Assembly: GCA_963789355.1 (NCBI GenBank)
Contig: CAWBKK010000006.1
Coordinates: 61,624-125,623, forward strand
DNA: 64,000 nt
Direction of reading: 5' to 3'
DNA from: Gaiellasilicea sp963789355
GTDB taxonomy: Bacteria; Actinomycetota; Thermoleophilia; Gaiellales; Gaiellaceae
Every line of letters starts with the position of its first letter. The stretch's first letter is position 1. Positions 27,375 to 34,998 of the stretch are shown here, one piece after another. The position numbers and the translations under genes are program-made. The notes beneath the pieces are model-generated. The model saw nothing but the letters and a program-made list of their open reading frames with translations, was not told the DNA's origin and searched no databases.

Positions 27375-28292
27375 GTGACCGACATCGCAGCGGAGCTGCA
27401 CATGACCCGTGGTCAGAAGATCACGAACCTGCTCGGCGTCGCTGTTCCGTTCGCCGGCTTCCTCGCCTCGATCTTCTTCCTCTGGGGCCAGTACGTGACC
27501 TGGCGCGACCTGATCATCTTCGCGGTCGGGTATGCCCTGACGACGCTCGGGATCTCGATCGGCTTCCACCGGCTCTTCACTCACCGCTCGTACGAGACGT
27601 ACAAGAGCATTCGCTACGGGCTCGCCGTGCTCGGCTCGATGGCCGTGCAGGGCCCCGTGATCCGGTGGGTCTCCGACCACCGCAAGCACCACAGCTTCGC
27701 CGACCGCGAGGGCGATCCGCACTCGCCGCACGCCGGCTTCGGTCCCGGATTCCGCGGCAAGCTCGCGGGTCTCTGGCACGCGCACGTCGGCTGGCTTTTC
27801 CGCAACGTCGGTCGCGCGGAGTGGACGAAGTACGCCAAGGATCTGCTCGCCGACCGCGGCATGGTCTTCATCTCGCGCTGGTTCCCGGCGTGGGTCGCGG
27901 CCTCGCTCGTGCTCCCGTTCGTCGCCGGCTGGATCTGGGGTGGCACTCTCGGGGCCGGTCTGCAGGCGATGTTCTGGGGCGGCCTGATCCGGATCTTCCT
28001 GCTCCACCACATCACCTGGTCGGTCAACTCCGTCTGCCACTTCGTCGGCTCGCGGAAGTTCCGCGTCAAGGACGAGTCGCGCAACGTCTGGTGGCTCTCC
28101 TGGATCTCCTTCGGTGAGTCGTGGCACCACAACCACCACGCGTTCCCCTCGTCCGCGTTCCACGGCCTGAAGCCGTGGGAGCTGGACATCGGCGGCCTCG
28201 TGATCCGCGGGATGCGTCGCCTCGGGCTCGTCTGGAAGGTCAACGTGCCGACGCCCGAGATGCAGCAGCGCCGACGCGAAGCTCTTTCCTAG
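27375..28292 (+). CDS. Membrane fatty acyl (Delta9-type) desaturase
   Basis: About 305 residues from GTG 27375. The three histidine boxes of the di-iron acyl-CoA/lipid desaturases are present: HRLFTH (about 65-70), DHRKHH (about 101-106) and HHNHH near residue 240, between hydrophobic hairpins. It introduces a cis double bond into acyl chains in the membrane, using electrons from a partner not seen here. The deiodinase-like gene starts 4 bases after its stop, so the two are probably co-transcribed. ATG at 27402 is an alternative start. Confidence 0.93.
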   Translation: MTDIAAELHMTRGQKITNLLGVAVPFAGFLASIFFLWGQYVTWRDLIIFAVGYALTTLGISIGFHRLFTHRSYETYKSIRYGLAVLGSMAVQGPVIRWVSDHRKHHSFADREGDPHSPHAGFGPGFRGKLAGLWHAHVGWLFRNVGRAEWTKYAKDLLADRGMVFISRWFPAWVAASLVLPFVAGWIWGGTLGAGLQAMFWGGLIRIFLLHHITWSVNSVCHFVGSRKFRVKDESRNVWWLSWISFGESWHHNHHAFPSSAFHGLKPWELDIGGLVIRGMRRLGLVWKVNVPTPEMQQRRREALS

Positions 28293-28296
28293 GCGG

Positions 28297-28899
28297 ATGG
28301 ACGCGCCGGAGACGCCGGCCGATTCGCCGCTGACACTCGAGCAGGCGATGTCCTCGCCGCTCTACCGGAAGCTGATGGCGCCGGAGCTTCGTCTCGGCGA
28401 GCCTGCCTTCCCGTTCGACCTGCCGTTGCTCGACGGCGGCGGGCGTGTGCGGCTCGCAGATTTCGCCGGCGAACGACCGGTCGCGCTCGTCTTCGGCTCC
28501 TACACCTGACCGCCCTTCCGCCGCCAGTTGGGCGAGCTGGAACAGCTCTACGACCGGCACGGGGAAGAGGTCGCGTTCTTCATCGTCTACATCAGGGAGG
28601 CGCACCCGGAGGACGGCTGGGTGCTCGCCGACAACCGCCGCGAGGAGATCGCGCTCGTCGATCCGGTGTCGCTCGAGGAGCGGGCCGCGGCCGCCGACGC
28701 GTGCGCGTTGCGGCTGCGAACCCGGATCCCGATCCTGCTCGACGGCGTCGACGACGCGGTCGCCTCGGCCTACGGCGGTTGGCCGGACCGGCTCTACCTG
28801 ATCGGCAGAGACGGCCGGGTTGCGTTCCAGGGCGAAGTCGGCCCGGACGGCTTCAGGCCGGCGGAGCTGGCGGATGCGATCGCGGCGGAGCTAGGCTAG
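28297..28899 (+). CDS. Deiodinase-like selenoprotein (thioredoxin fold) with in-frame UGA
   Basis: 200 residues if TGA at 28507-28509 is read as selenocysteine (residue 71). The frame is continuous across it: VALVFGSYT-U-PPFRRQLGEL. This matches the active site of iodothyronine deiodinases (FGSCT-U-PxF). Downstream similarity also fits: VYIREAHPEDGW (deiodinases have IYIEEAHxxDGW), then PILLDGVDDAVASAYGG and DRLYLIGRDGRVAFQG. The catalytic residue would be a reactive selenol for dehalogenation or peroxide/thiol reduction; the bacterial substrate is unknown. A stem-loop fitting bacterial SECIS rules follows. Without recoding, a 70-residue stub would result. selA/selB/selC are not in the window. 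A TGC-to-TGA error is the main alternative. Confidence 0.82.
28534..28548 (+). promoter_or_regulatory. Candidate bacterial SECIS hairpin
   Basis: GAGCT and AGCTC form a perfect 5-bp stem around the loop GGAAC. The loop begins 29 bases after the TGA, within the 16-37 base window known for bacterial SECIS elements, and has G at its first two positions, as expected for SelB recognition. Flanking bases (GCC, GG with CC, GGC) can extend the stem with bulges. Confidence 0.6.
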
Positions 28900-28954
28900 A
28901 GCCGCCCGTTCCCGCCGCTGCTCCTGTGGAAAGCGGCGAGGCGCAAATGCAGCG

Positions 28955-30160
28955 TCAGTCGAAGGTGAAGGTGCCGCCGTCTGCGAACTCCTTCAGGATC
29001 CGGCGGCTGACGACCATCCGGTGCACCTCGTCCGGGCCGTCGTAGATCCGCGCGGCTCGGGCCTGCTCGTACATCCCCGCGAGCGGCGTCTCGTCGGTGA
29101 GGCCGCGCGCGCCGTGCACCTGGATCGCGCGGTCGATCACGTCGTTCAGGACCTGCGCGGCGTAGAACTTGATCAGCGAGACCTCGACCCGCGCCTCGTC
29201 GCCCTCGTCCAGCTTCCGCGCCGCATCGAGGGTCAGCAGCCGGCACGCCTGGATCTCGGCAGCCGAGTCGGCGATCCAGTTCTGGACGGTCTGCTTCTCG
29301 GCGAGCGGGACGCCGCCGACCTCGCGCTCGAGCGCGTACCGGCACATCAGCTCGAAGGCCCGCTGCATCTGCCCGAGCCAGCGCATGACGTGGTGGATCC
29401 GGCCCGGGCCGAGCCGCTTCTGCGCGATCCGGAAGCCGTCGCCCGGCTCGCCGAGAACGTTCTCGCGCGGAACGCGGACGTCCGTGTAACGCACCTCGCA
29501 GTGCGTCGACCAGCCGCGGCCCGCGTGGCCCATCACGCTGATCGGCCGGATCAGCTCGTAGCCGGGCGTGTCGGCGGGCACGAGGATCTGGCTCATCCGC
29601 CGGTGCGGCGGCGCGTCCGGGTCGGTCACCGCCATCACGATCCCGAACGTCGCGCCCTCCGCCGAGGACGAGAACCACTTGTGCCCGTTGATCACCCACT
29701 CGTCGCCGTCGAGCACCGCCGTCGTGCGCAGGCCGGTCGGGTCGGAGCCGGACACGTCGGGCTCGGTCATCGAGAAGAACGAGCGCGCCGTTCCTTCGAC
29801 GAGCGGCTGCAGGAACTGCTCCTTCTGCTCGTCCGTGCCGAACATGTGCAGGATCTCGCCGTTGCCGGCGTCGGGCGCCTGGCAGTTGAAGACGAGCTGC
29901 GCCCACATGCTGCGGCCGATCTCCTCGTTCAGGAGCGCGTACTCGATGAAGCCGGAGCCGCTGCCACCGGCCTCGGGCGGCAGGTGCGGCGCCCAGATCC
30001 CGGCGTCCTTCGCCTTGGCGCGCAGCTCCTCGATCACGGCGTCGGCTGCCTCGTCCTCGCCCGCGAGCGCAGCCTCGTTCGGGTAGACGTGCTCCTCCAT
30101 GAACGCGCGCACCTCGGCGCGTCGCGCGGCGACGTTCGGCGGGGTCGCGAGCTGGGTCAT
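28955..30160 (-). CDS. Acyl-CoA dehydrogenase, ACAD10/11-like
   Basis: 401 residues, FAD-dependent alpha,beta-dehydrogenation of acyl-CoA. Visible are the FAD/substrate motif FFSMTEPDVSGSDPT, INGHKWFSSSAEGA, and the C-terminal AIQVHGARGLTDETPLAGMY. Where most family members have YEGT with the catalytic Glu, this one reads IYDGPDEVH, the form I recall for the ACAD10/11 branch, so Asp may be the base. Convergent with the selenoprotein gene; divergent from the hydrolase. Confidence 0.92.
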   Translation of the reverse strand: MTQLATPPNVAARRAEVRAFMEEHVYPNEAALAGEDEAADAVIEELRAKAKDAGIWAPHLPPEAGGSGSGFIEYALLNEEIGRSMWAQLVFNCQAPDAGNGEILHMFGTDEQKEQFLQPLVEGTARSFFSMTEPDVSGSDPTGLRTTAVLDGDEWVINGHKWFSSSAEGATFGIVMAVTDPDAPPHRRMSQILVPADTPGYELIRPISVMGHAGRGWSTHCEVRYTDVRVPRENVLGEPGDGFRIAQKRLGPGRIHHVMRWLGQMQRAFELMCRYALEREVGGVPLAEKQTVQNWIADSAAEIQACRLLTLDAARKLDEGDEARVEVSLIKFYAAQVLNDVIDRAIQVHGARGLTDETPLAGMYEQARAARIYDGPDEVHRMVVSRRILKEFADGGTFTFD

Positions 30161-30166
30161 GCCCTG

Positions 30167-30184
30167 ACCCTATCGCCATAGGAT
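30167..30184. promoter_or_regulatory. Divergent leaderless promoters (acyl-CoA dehydrogenase / hydrolase)
   Basis: TAGGGT (minus, 30167-30172) lies 6 bases before the dehydrogenase ATG at 30160. TAGGAT (plus, 30179-30184) lies 6 bases before the hydrolase ATG at 30191. Both -10 elements share a 30-base intergenic region. Confidence 0.5.
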
Positions 30185-30190
30185 CGCCTC

Positions 30191-30952
30191 ATGAAGCTCT
30201 ACGTCGAAGAGCGTGGCGACGGCCATCCGCTCCTGCTGCTCACCGGCCTCGGCTACGCGATCTGGTCGTGGCAGCGCCAGCTTCCCGACTGGTCGCAGCG
30301 CTTCCGCTGCATCGCGGTCGAGAATCGCGGCACCGGCCGGTCGCCGAAGCCGCCGGGGCCGTATTCGATCGAGGAGCTGGCCGACGACGCCGCGGAGATG
30401 CTCGACGGCCGTCGCGCCCACGTCTGCGGCTTTTCGATGGGCGGCTACATCTCGCAGACGCTCGCCGTCCGCCACCCGCAGCTCGTGGAGCGGCTCGTGC
30501 TGGTGTGCACGGGGACCGGCGGGCCCGACTTCGCAGAGACCCCGGCCGAGACGACCGCCGCCTGGGAGGCGAACGCCGGCCGGACGCCGCAGGAGTTCGC
30601 GCGCACGACGATGCCGCTCTCGTTCCGGCCCGGCTGGACCGAGGAGCATCCGGACGAGTTCGAGGCGCTCCTCGCCGACCGGCTCGAGCACCCGACGCCG
30701 CCGGAATGCTGGCGCGCGCAGTACGCCGCCTGCCTCGACTGGGCCGCGCGCGTGACGCCCGTCGATCAGATCGAGGCGCCGACGCTCGTCGTGCACGGCG
30801 ACGCCGATCGGATCGTCCCCTACGAGAACGGCGTCGAGCTGGCTCGGCGGATTCCCGGCTCTCGTTTCGAGGCGATCGACGGCGGCGGCCACCTGCTCTT
30901 CCTCGAGTCGCCGGAGCGGTTCAACGCCCTCGTCGCAGAGTTCCTCTCCTGA
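30191..30952 (+). CDS. Alpha/beta hydrolase
   Basis: 253 residues. The nucleophile elbow is GFSMGG (Ser82), the acid is in VVHGDADRIVPY and the histidine is in DGGGHLLFLES; NRGTGRS is the oxyanion-region loop. This resembles the 3-oxoadipate enol-lactonase/ester hydrolase group, but the substrate cannot be named. It is the first gene of a plus-strand run ending near 42.5 kb. It overlaps the start of the next gene. Confidence 0.88.
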   Translation: MKLYVEERGDGHPLLLLTGLGYAIWSWQRQLPDWSQRFRCIAVENRGTGRSPKPPGPYSIEELADDAAEMLDGRRAHVCGFSMGGYISQTLAVRHPQLVERLVLVCTGTGGPDFAETPAETTAAWEANAGRTPQEFARTTMPLSFRPGWTEEHPDEFEALLADRLEHPTPPECWRAQYAACLDWAARVTPVDQIEAPTLVVHGDADRIVPYENGVELARRIPGSRFEAIDGGGHLLFLESPERFNALVAEFLS

Positions 30953-32046
30953 TCACGCGCTCCGCCGTCCTGCACGAGATCGGCTCCGAGCGGCCCTACG
31001 CCGAGACCCTCCCGCTGACGGTCGAGGAGCTCGAGCTGGCCCCGCCGCTGCCCGGAGAGCTGCAGGTGCGAGTCGCGGCCGCCGGGCTTTGCCACTCGGA
31101 CCTCTCCGTCGTCGACGGCACGCGTCCCCGTCCGATGCCGATGGTGCTCGGGCACGAGGCGGCGGGTGTCGTCGAGACCGTCGGGCCTGGGGTGACCGAC
31201 GTCCAGGTGGGCGACCATGTCGTGCTCTCGTTCGTGCCGAGCTGCGGCCTCTGCGCCGACTGCGCGGGCGGCGAGCCGATTCTCTGCGCGGCGGCCGCCG
31301 CCGCCAACGGTGAAGGTCGGCTGCTCGCCGGCGGCCACCGCTTCTCGTCCAACGGCGTCGCCGTCCATCACCACCTCGGCGTCTCGGCCTTCTCCGAGCG
31401 GATCGTCGTCAACCGGACCTCCGCGGTCGTCGTCGATCCGGCGGTTCCGCTCGAGATCGCAGCCCTCTTCGGGTGCGCGGTCGTCACCGGCGCCGGCGCG
31501 GTGCTCAACACGGCCGGTGTCCGCCCGGGCGACTCCGTCGCCGTGTTCGGCCTCGGCGGCGTCGGGCTCGCCGCCGTCATGGGCGCCGCGCTCGCCGGAG
31601 CGCAGCCACTCGTCGCGATCGACCCGGTCGAGTTCAAGCGCGAGCTCGCGCTCGAGCTCGGCGCAACCATTGCGCTCCACCCCGACGAAGTCGGCGAGAT
31701 CCGCGTCCGCTACGCGCTCGAAGCCGCCGGGCACCCCTCGGTGCTGGAAGCGGCCTACCGCGCCACCGCACGCGGTGGGACGACGGTCGCGATCGGCCTG
31801 CCGCATCCCTCCCGCGAGCTGACGCTGAACGCGCTCTCACTGGTCGCGGAGAGCCGCACGCTGACGGGGTCGTACCTCGGCTCGGCCGTGCCGCAGCGAG
31901 ACATCCCGCTCCTGATCTCGCTCTGGCAGGCCGGCCGGCTGCCGGTCGAGCGGTTGCGGGGCGACAGTGTCGGGCTCGGGGAGATCAACGCTGCACTCGA
32001 CGCGCTCGCGGACGGCGGGGTCGTCCGTCAAATCGTCGTGCCCTGA
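30949..32046 (+). CDS. Zinc-dependent alcohol dehydrogenase (MDR family)
   Basis: About 365 residues. Catalytic zinc ligands lie in GLCHSDLS and GHEAAG, and the structural zinc lobe has four cysteines in CGLCADCAGGEPILC. The NAD(P) fold has VFGLGGVGLAAV. No ATG, GTG or TTG stands at the expected N-terminus: the conserved sequence begins ITRSAVLHEIG directly at the hydrolase stop, so initiation is probably CTG at 30949 (overlapping the stop) or ATC at 30952. The first ordinary start (GTG, 31066) would delete part of the GroES-like domain. It oxidises alcohols or reduces aldehydes. Confidence 0.88.
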   Translation: MITRSAVLHEIGSERPYAETLPLTVEELELAPPLPGELQVRVAAAGLCHSDLSVVDGTRPRPMPMVLGHEAAGVVETVGPGVTDVQVGDHVVLSFVPSCGLCADCAGGEPILCAAAAAANGEGRLLAGGHRFSSNGVAVHHHLGVSAFSERIVVNRTSAVVVDPAVPLEIAALFGCAVVTGAGAVLNTAGVRPGDSVAVFGLGGVGLAAVMGAALAGAQPLVAIDPVEFKRELALELGATIALHPDEVGEIRVRYALEAAGHPSVLEAAYRATARGGTTVAIGLPHPSRELTLNALSLVAESRTLTGSYLGSAVPQRDIPLLISLWQAGRLPVERLRGDSVGLGEINAALDALADGGVVRQIVVP

Positions 32047-32051
32047 AGGGT

Positions 32052-32057
32052 TAGAGT
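32052..32057 (+). promoter_or_regulatory. -10 element of a probable leaderless promoter
   Basis: TAGAGT lies 6 bases before the GTG at 32064, suggesting the acyl-CoA dehydrogenase pair has its own transcript start within the gene run. Confidence 0.4.
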
Positions 32058-32063
32058 CGTGTC

Positions 32064-33194
32064 GTGGATCTGCGCGACACGCCGGAGGAGGCCGCGTTCC
32101 GTGCTGGGCTGCGCGCGTGGATCGAGTCGAACCTGACCGACGAGATCCGCCACGAGCGCTTCGCGGAAGCGGGACGCGAGTGGAGCCGCAAGCTCCACGA
32201 GGCCGGCTACGCGGGCCTGACCTGGCCGAAGGCATTCGGCGGGGCCGGCGCACCGTACAGCCACCAGGCGATCTTCCTCGAGGAGATGGCGCGCGCCGAG
32301 GCGCCGGGCCACGTCGGCGTGATCGGACTCGGGATGGCGGGGCCGACGATCATGGCTCACGGCACCGACGCTCAGAAGGAGCGGTACCTGGAGAAGATCC
32401 TCTCGACCGAGGAGATCTGGTGCCAGGGCTTCTCCGAGCCCGACGCCGGCTCCGACCTCTCCGCCGTCCGTACCAGCGCGCGGCGCGAGAACGGCCACTT
32501 CGTCGTCGACGGGCAGAAGGTCTGGTCGTCGTTCGCGCACATCGCGGACTGGTGCATCCTCGTCACGCGCAGCGACCCGGCCAGCGAGCGGCACGCGGGG
32601 CTCACCTACCTGCTCGTCGACATGCACGCGCCGGGAGTCGAGGTGCGCCCGCTGCGCCAGATCACCGGCGAGGCGGAGTTCAACGAGATCTTCTTCACCG
32701 GCGTCCAGGTGCCGGTCGAGAACGTGATCGGCGAGATCGGCGGCGGCTGGCAGGTGGCGATGACGACCCTGCTGCACGAGCGTGGCACGCTCGGCTTCGC
32801 CCTCACCGCGGCCCTCGAGTCGCAGCTCCGCAAGCTGGTCGCGCTCGCGCTGGCGCGAGGTGCGACCCCGGTGCAGCGCGAAGCGATCGCGCGCGAGTGG
32901 ATCGGGCTGCAGGCGGTGCGCTACACGAACTACCGCTCGCTGACGACGCTGATGAAGACCGGGATCCCGGGCCCGGAGGGCTCGGGCGCGAAGCTCTGGT
33001 GGTCGGAGGCGAACCAGCGGGTGACGAAGCTTGCCCTCGAGCTGCTCGGCCCCGAAGCGCAGATCGTCGAGGACGGCAGCTACTGGCAGCACCAGCAGCT
33101 GCGCTCGCGCGGGAACACGATCGAGGCGGGGACCTCCGAGATCCTGCGGAACATCATCGCCGAGCGCGTCCTCGGCCTCCCCCGGAGCCGCTGA
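32064..33194 (+). CDS. Acyl-CoA dehydrogenase, large partner of a probable heteromeric pair
   Basis: 376 residues from GTG 32064. Motifs include WCQGFSEPDAGSDLSAV, VDGQKVWSSFAHIADW and a C-terminal NTIEAGTSEILRNIIAERV. It overlaps the next, shorter dehydrogenase gene by one base (TGATG). In mycobacteria, adjacent unlike FadE genes (for example FadE28/29, FadE26/27) form alpha2beta2 enzymes acting on steroid side chains; the arrangement here suggests the same design. Substrate unknown. Confidence 0.9.
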   Translation: MDLRDTPEEAAFRAGLRAWIESNLTDEIRHERFAEAGREWSRKLHEAGYAGLTWPKAFGGAGAPYSHQAIFLEEMARAEAPGHVGVIGLGMAGPTIMAHGTDAQKERYLEKILSTEEIWCQGFSEPDAGSDLSAVRTSARRENGHFVVDGQKVWSSFAHIADWCILVTRSDPASERHAGLTYLLVDMHAPGVEVRPLRQITGEAEFNEIFFTGVQVPVENVIGEIGGGWQVAMTTLLHERGTLGFALTAALESQLRKLVALALARGATPVQREAIAREWIGLQAVRYTNYRSLTTLMKTGIPGPEGSGAKLWWSEANQRVTKLALELLGPEAQIVEDGSYWQHQQLRSRGNTIEAGTSEILRNIIAERVLGLPRSR

Positions 33195-34069
33195 TGGAGT
33201 TCGCGTTCACCCAGGAGCAGGAGGAGCTGCGCCGCCAGGCCCGCGCCTTCCTCGAGGCCAATCCGGCGGCGCCGCTCGCCGAGCTCCGCGAGCTGGGCTG
33301 GCTCGGCGTCTCCGTCCCCGAGGAGCGCGGCGGCGGCGGGCTCTCGTTCGTCGACGAGGCGATCCTGTTCGAGGAGGCGGGGCGGGCGCTCTACTCCGGC
33401 CCGTTCCTGACGACGGCCGTCGTCCTCCCCGCCCTCCGTGAGGTCGACGACAACGCCTGGTCGGTCGAGCTCGACGGACTCGTCCCTCATCTCGACACGG
33501 CCGACCGGGTGCTGCGCGAGGACATGACCGTCGCCGACGCCGAGGGCGAGACGCTCGCCACCGTCGATGAGACGCGGCCGCTCGGGAAGCTTGTGTTACA
33601 GGAACACAAAGTCACGCTGGACGGCGAGTTCGAGGCCGTGCGGCTGCGGCTGCTCGCCGGGCTCGCTGCCGAGGCGGTCGGGGTCGCGCAGAAGGCGCTC
33701 GAGCTCGGCGTCGCCTACGTCTCCGAGCGGGAGCAGTTCGGCAAGAAGATCGGCACCTACCAGGCCGTCTCGCACCCGCTCGCCGACACCTACGTCGAGA
33801 CCGAGCTCGCCCGCTCGCTCGCCTACTGGGCTGCGTGGTGCGTGGCCGAAGAGGACGAGCGGATGGCCGTTGCGGCCGCGTCCGCGAAGGCGTTCTGCGC
33901 CGAGACCGCGGTCGCCGCGTGCGAGCGCTCGATCCAGGTGCACGGCGGGATCGGCTTCACCTGGGAGCACACCCTGCACCGCTACTACAAGCGCGCTCAG
34001 TGGATCGACTCGTTCGGCGGCCACGCCGCGAAGCAGCGCGAGCTCGTCGCTGCGCACCTACTCGACTAG
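33194..34069 (+). CDS. Acyl-CoA dehydrogenase, short partner of a probable heteromeric pair
   Basis: 291 residues, shorter than ordinary family members (about 380). The N-terminal EFAFTQEQEELRRQARAFL and C-terminal EREQFGKKIGTYQAVSHPLAD and IQVHGGIGFTWEHTLHRYYKRA are conserved, but the middle domain is reduced and the C-terminal YEGT-type catalytic motif is absent (WIDSFGGHAAKQ). It therefore probably completes the active site of the preceding subunit rather than acting alone. A near copy of the 21-bp palindrome lies inside it at 33590-33610. Confidence 0.87.
   Translation: MEFAFTQEQEELRRQARAFLEANPAAPLAELRELGWLGVSVPEERGGGGLSFVDEAILFEEAGRALYSGPFLTTAVVLPALREVDDNAWSVELDGLVPHLDTADRVLREDMTVADAEGETLATVDETRPLGKLVLQEHKVTLDGEFEAVRLRLLAGLAAEAVGVAQKALELGVAYVSEREQFGKKIGTYQAVSHPLADTYVETELARSLAYWAAWCVAEEDERMAVAAASAKAFCAETAVAACERSIQVHGGIGFTWEHTLHRYYKRAQWIDSFGGHAAKQRELVAAHLLD
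33590..33610. repeat. Intragenic near copy of the TTGTGTT-N5-AACACAA palindrome
   Basis: CTTGTGTT, five bases, AACACAAA: the same arms and spacing as the two intergenic palindromes near 43.3 kb, differing in one arm position and the central five bases. It encodes LVLQEHK in the dehydrogenase and is unusually AT-rich for this region. Confidence 0.55.
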
Positions 34070-34073
34070 GAGG
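34068..34073 (+). promoter_or_regulatory. Strong Shine-Dalgarno deciding a TTG start
   Basis: AGGAGG lies 5 bases before TTG at 34079 and fixes that codon as the start of the SnoaL-like gene. Confidence 0.75.
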
Positions 34074-34078
34074 TTTCG

Positions 34079-34534
34079 TTGCCCGTCCCGAAAGCGGAAG
34101 TGCTGGAGCTGATGCGAATGGACGTCGACCCGGCCGAGGTCGACGAGATCCGGGAGCTCTGGAAGGAGCACTCGAAGGCGGAGGACAACCGCTCGATCGA
34201 AGGGCTGCTGGCGACGCTCTCCGACGACTGCGTCTATACCGTCTATCCCGACGACGTCTCCTGGCACGGCCACGAGGGCGCGGCTCGCTTCTACACCGAG
34301 CTCCTGACCGCGTTCCCGGACATCGTCTTCGAGCTCCAGAACATCGTGATCGGGCCGCAGGGGGTGGTCGAGGAGGCGATCGTCACCGGCACGCACTCGG
34401 CGAAGTGGCTCGACAACGAGCCGACCGGCGAGACGATGACCTGGCGGAACGCGATCTTTTTCCCCTGGGATCCGGTCTCGCGCCGGTTCAAGGGTGAGCG
34501 GGTCTACACCGACATGCCGAGGAGGGCAGCGTGA
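34079..34534 (+). CDS. SnoaL-like/NTF2-fold protein
   Basis: 151 residues from TTG 34079. The pattern RELWKEHSKAEDNRSIEGLL, DDCVYTVYPDD, WHGHEGAARFYTELLTAFPDI fits the SnoaL-like polyketide-cyclase/isomerase fold with an extended helical N-terminus. Such proteins act on small hydrophobic substrates as isomerases, hydratases or binding factors. Location within an acyl-CoA cluster suggests a role in the same pathway; the substrate is unknown. Confidence 0.75.
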   Translation: MPVPKAEVLELMRMDVDPAEVDEIRELWKEHSKAEDNRSIEGLLATLSDDCVYTVYPDDVSWHGHEGAARFYTELLTAFPDIVFELQNIVIGPQGVVEEAIVTGTHSAKWLDNEPTGETMTWRNAIFFPWDPVSRRFKGERVYTDMPRRAA

Positions 34535-34998
34535 GCACGTATGCGTTCTCGTCCCTGGAGGAGCTCGGCGACGGGCCGGGGTTCCGCAAGGTCCGTGCGG
34601 CCCTCGGCGTGACCGCGTTCGGCGTCAACGGCGTCGTCTACCCGCCGAACTACGAAGGGATCAGCCACTACCACGACACGCAGGACGAGCTCTACTTCGT
34701 CCACAGCGGGACGGCGAAGGTGCACGTCGAGGGCGAGGAGCGCGTGCTCGGGCCTGGCGGGCTCTTCCACGTCCAGTCCACGACCCCGCGGCGGATCGAG
34801 AGCATCGGCGACGAGGAGCTCGTGCTGCTCGTGATCGGCGGCAAGGACGGCTACGTCGAGCGCGACGGCCACGTCACGAGCGACGAGGACCTCGAGCGTC
34901 GGGTCAACCTCGGACGGGGCGTAGGCTCGCCGGAGCCCCCCAGTAGCGGAGACGCCGGCTCTGCCGGCGTTGGAGCGGGAAAGGAGACCGCGTCGTGA
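34531..34998 (+). CDS. Cupin-domain protein
   Basis: 155 residues from GTG 34531, overlapping the preceding stop. Cupin motif 1 is HYHDTQDELYFVHSGTAKVHV with metal-binding His and Glu; motif 2 (GPGGLFHVQSTTPRRI) retains one His. The tail is a low-complexity Gly/Ser/Ala stretch whose DNA forms a strong hairpin (34952-34970) just before the next gene. Likely a small metal-binding enzyme or sensor; function unknown. Confidence 0.78.
   Translation: MSTYAFSSLEELGDGPGFRKVRAALGVTAFGVNGVVYPPNYEGISHYHDTQDELYFVHSGTAKVHVEGEERVLGPGGLFHVQSTTPRRIESIGDEELVLLVIGGKDGYVERDGHVTSDEDLERRVNLGRGVGSPEPPSSGDAGSAGVGAGKETAS
34952..34970 (+). other. Strong stem-loop at the cupin/acyl-CoA synthetase junction
   Basis: ACGCCGGC and GCCGGCGT form a perfect 8-bp stem with a 3-base loop in the last codons of the cupin gene, ahead of the AAGGAG of the next gene. 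There is no T tract, so it is not an intrinsic terminator. It may tune mRNA stability or coupling. Confidence 0.45.

Noticed and set aside
28914..28937. Intrinsic terminator between the selenoprotein and acyl-CoA dehydrogenase genes
   Set aside because: GCCGCT/AGCGGC can pair across a 12-base loop, but there is no T tract on either strand; too weak to call.
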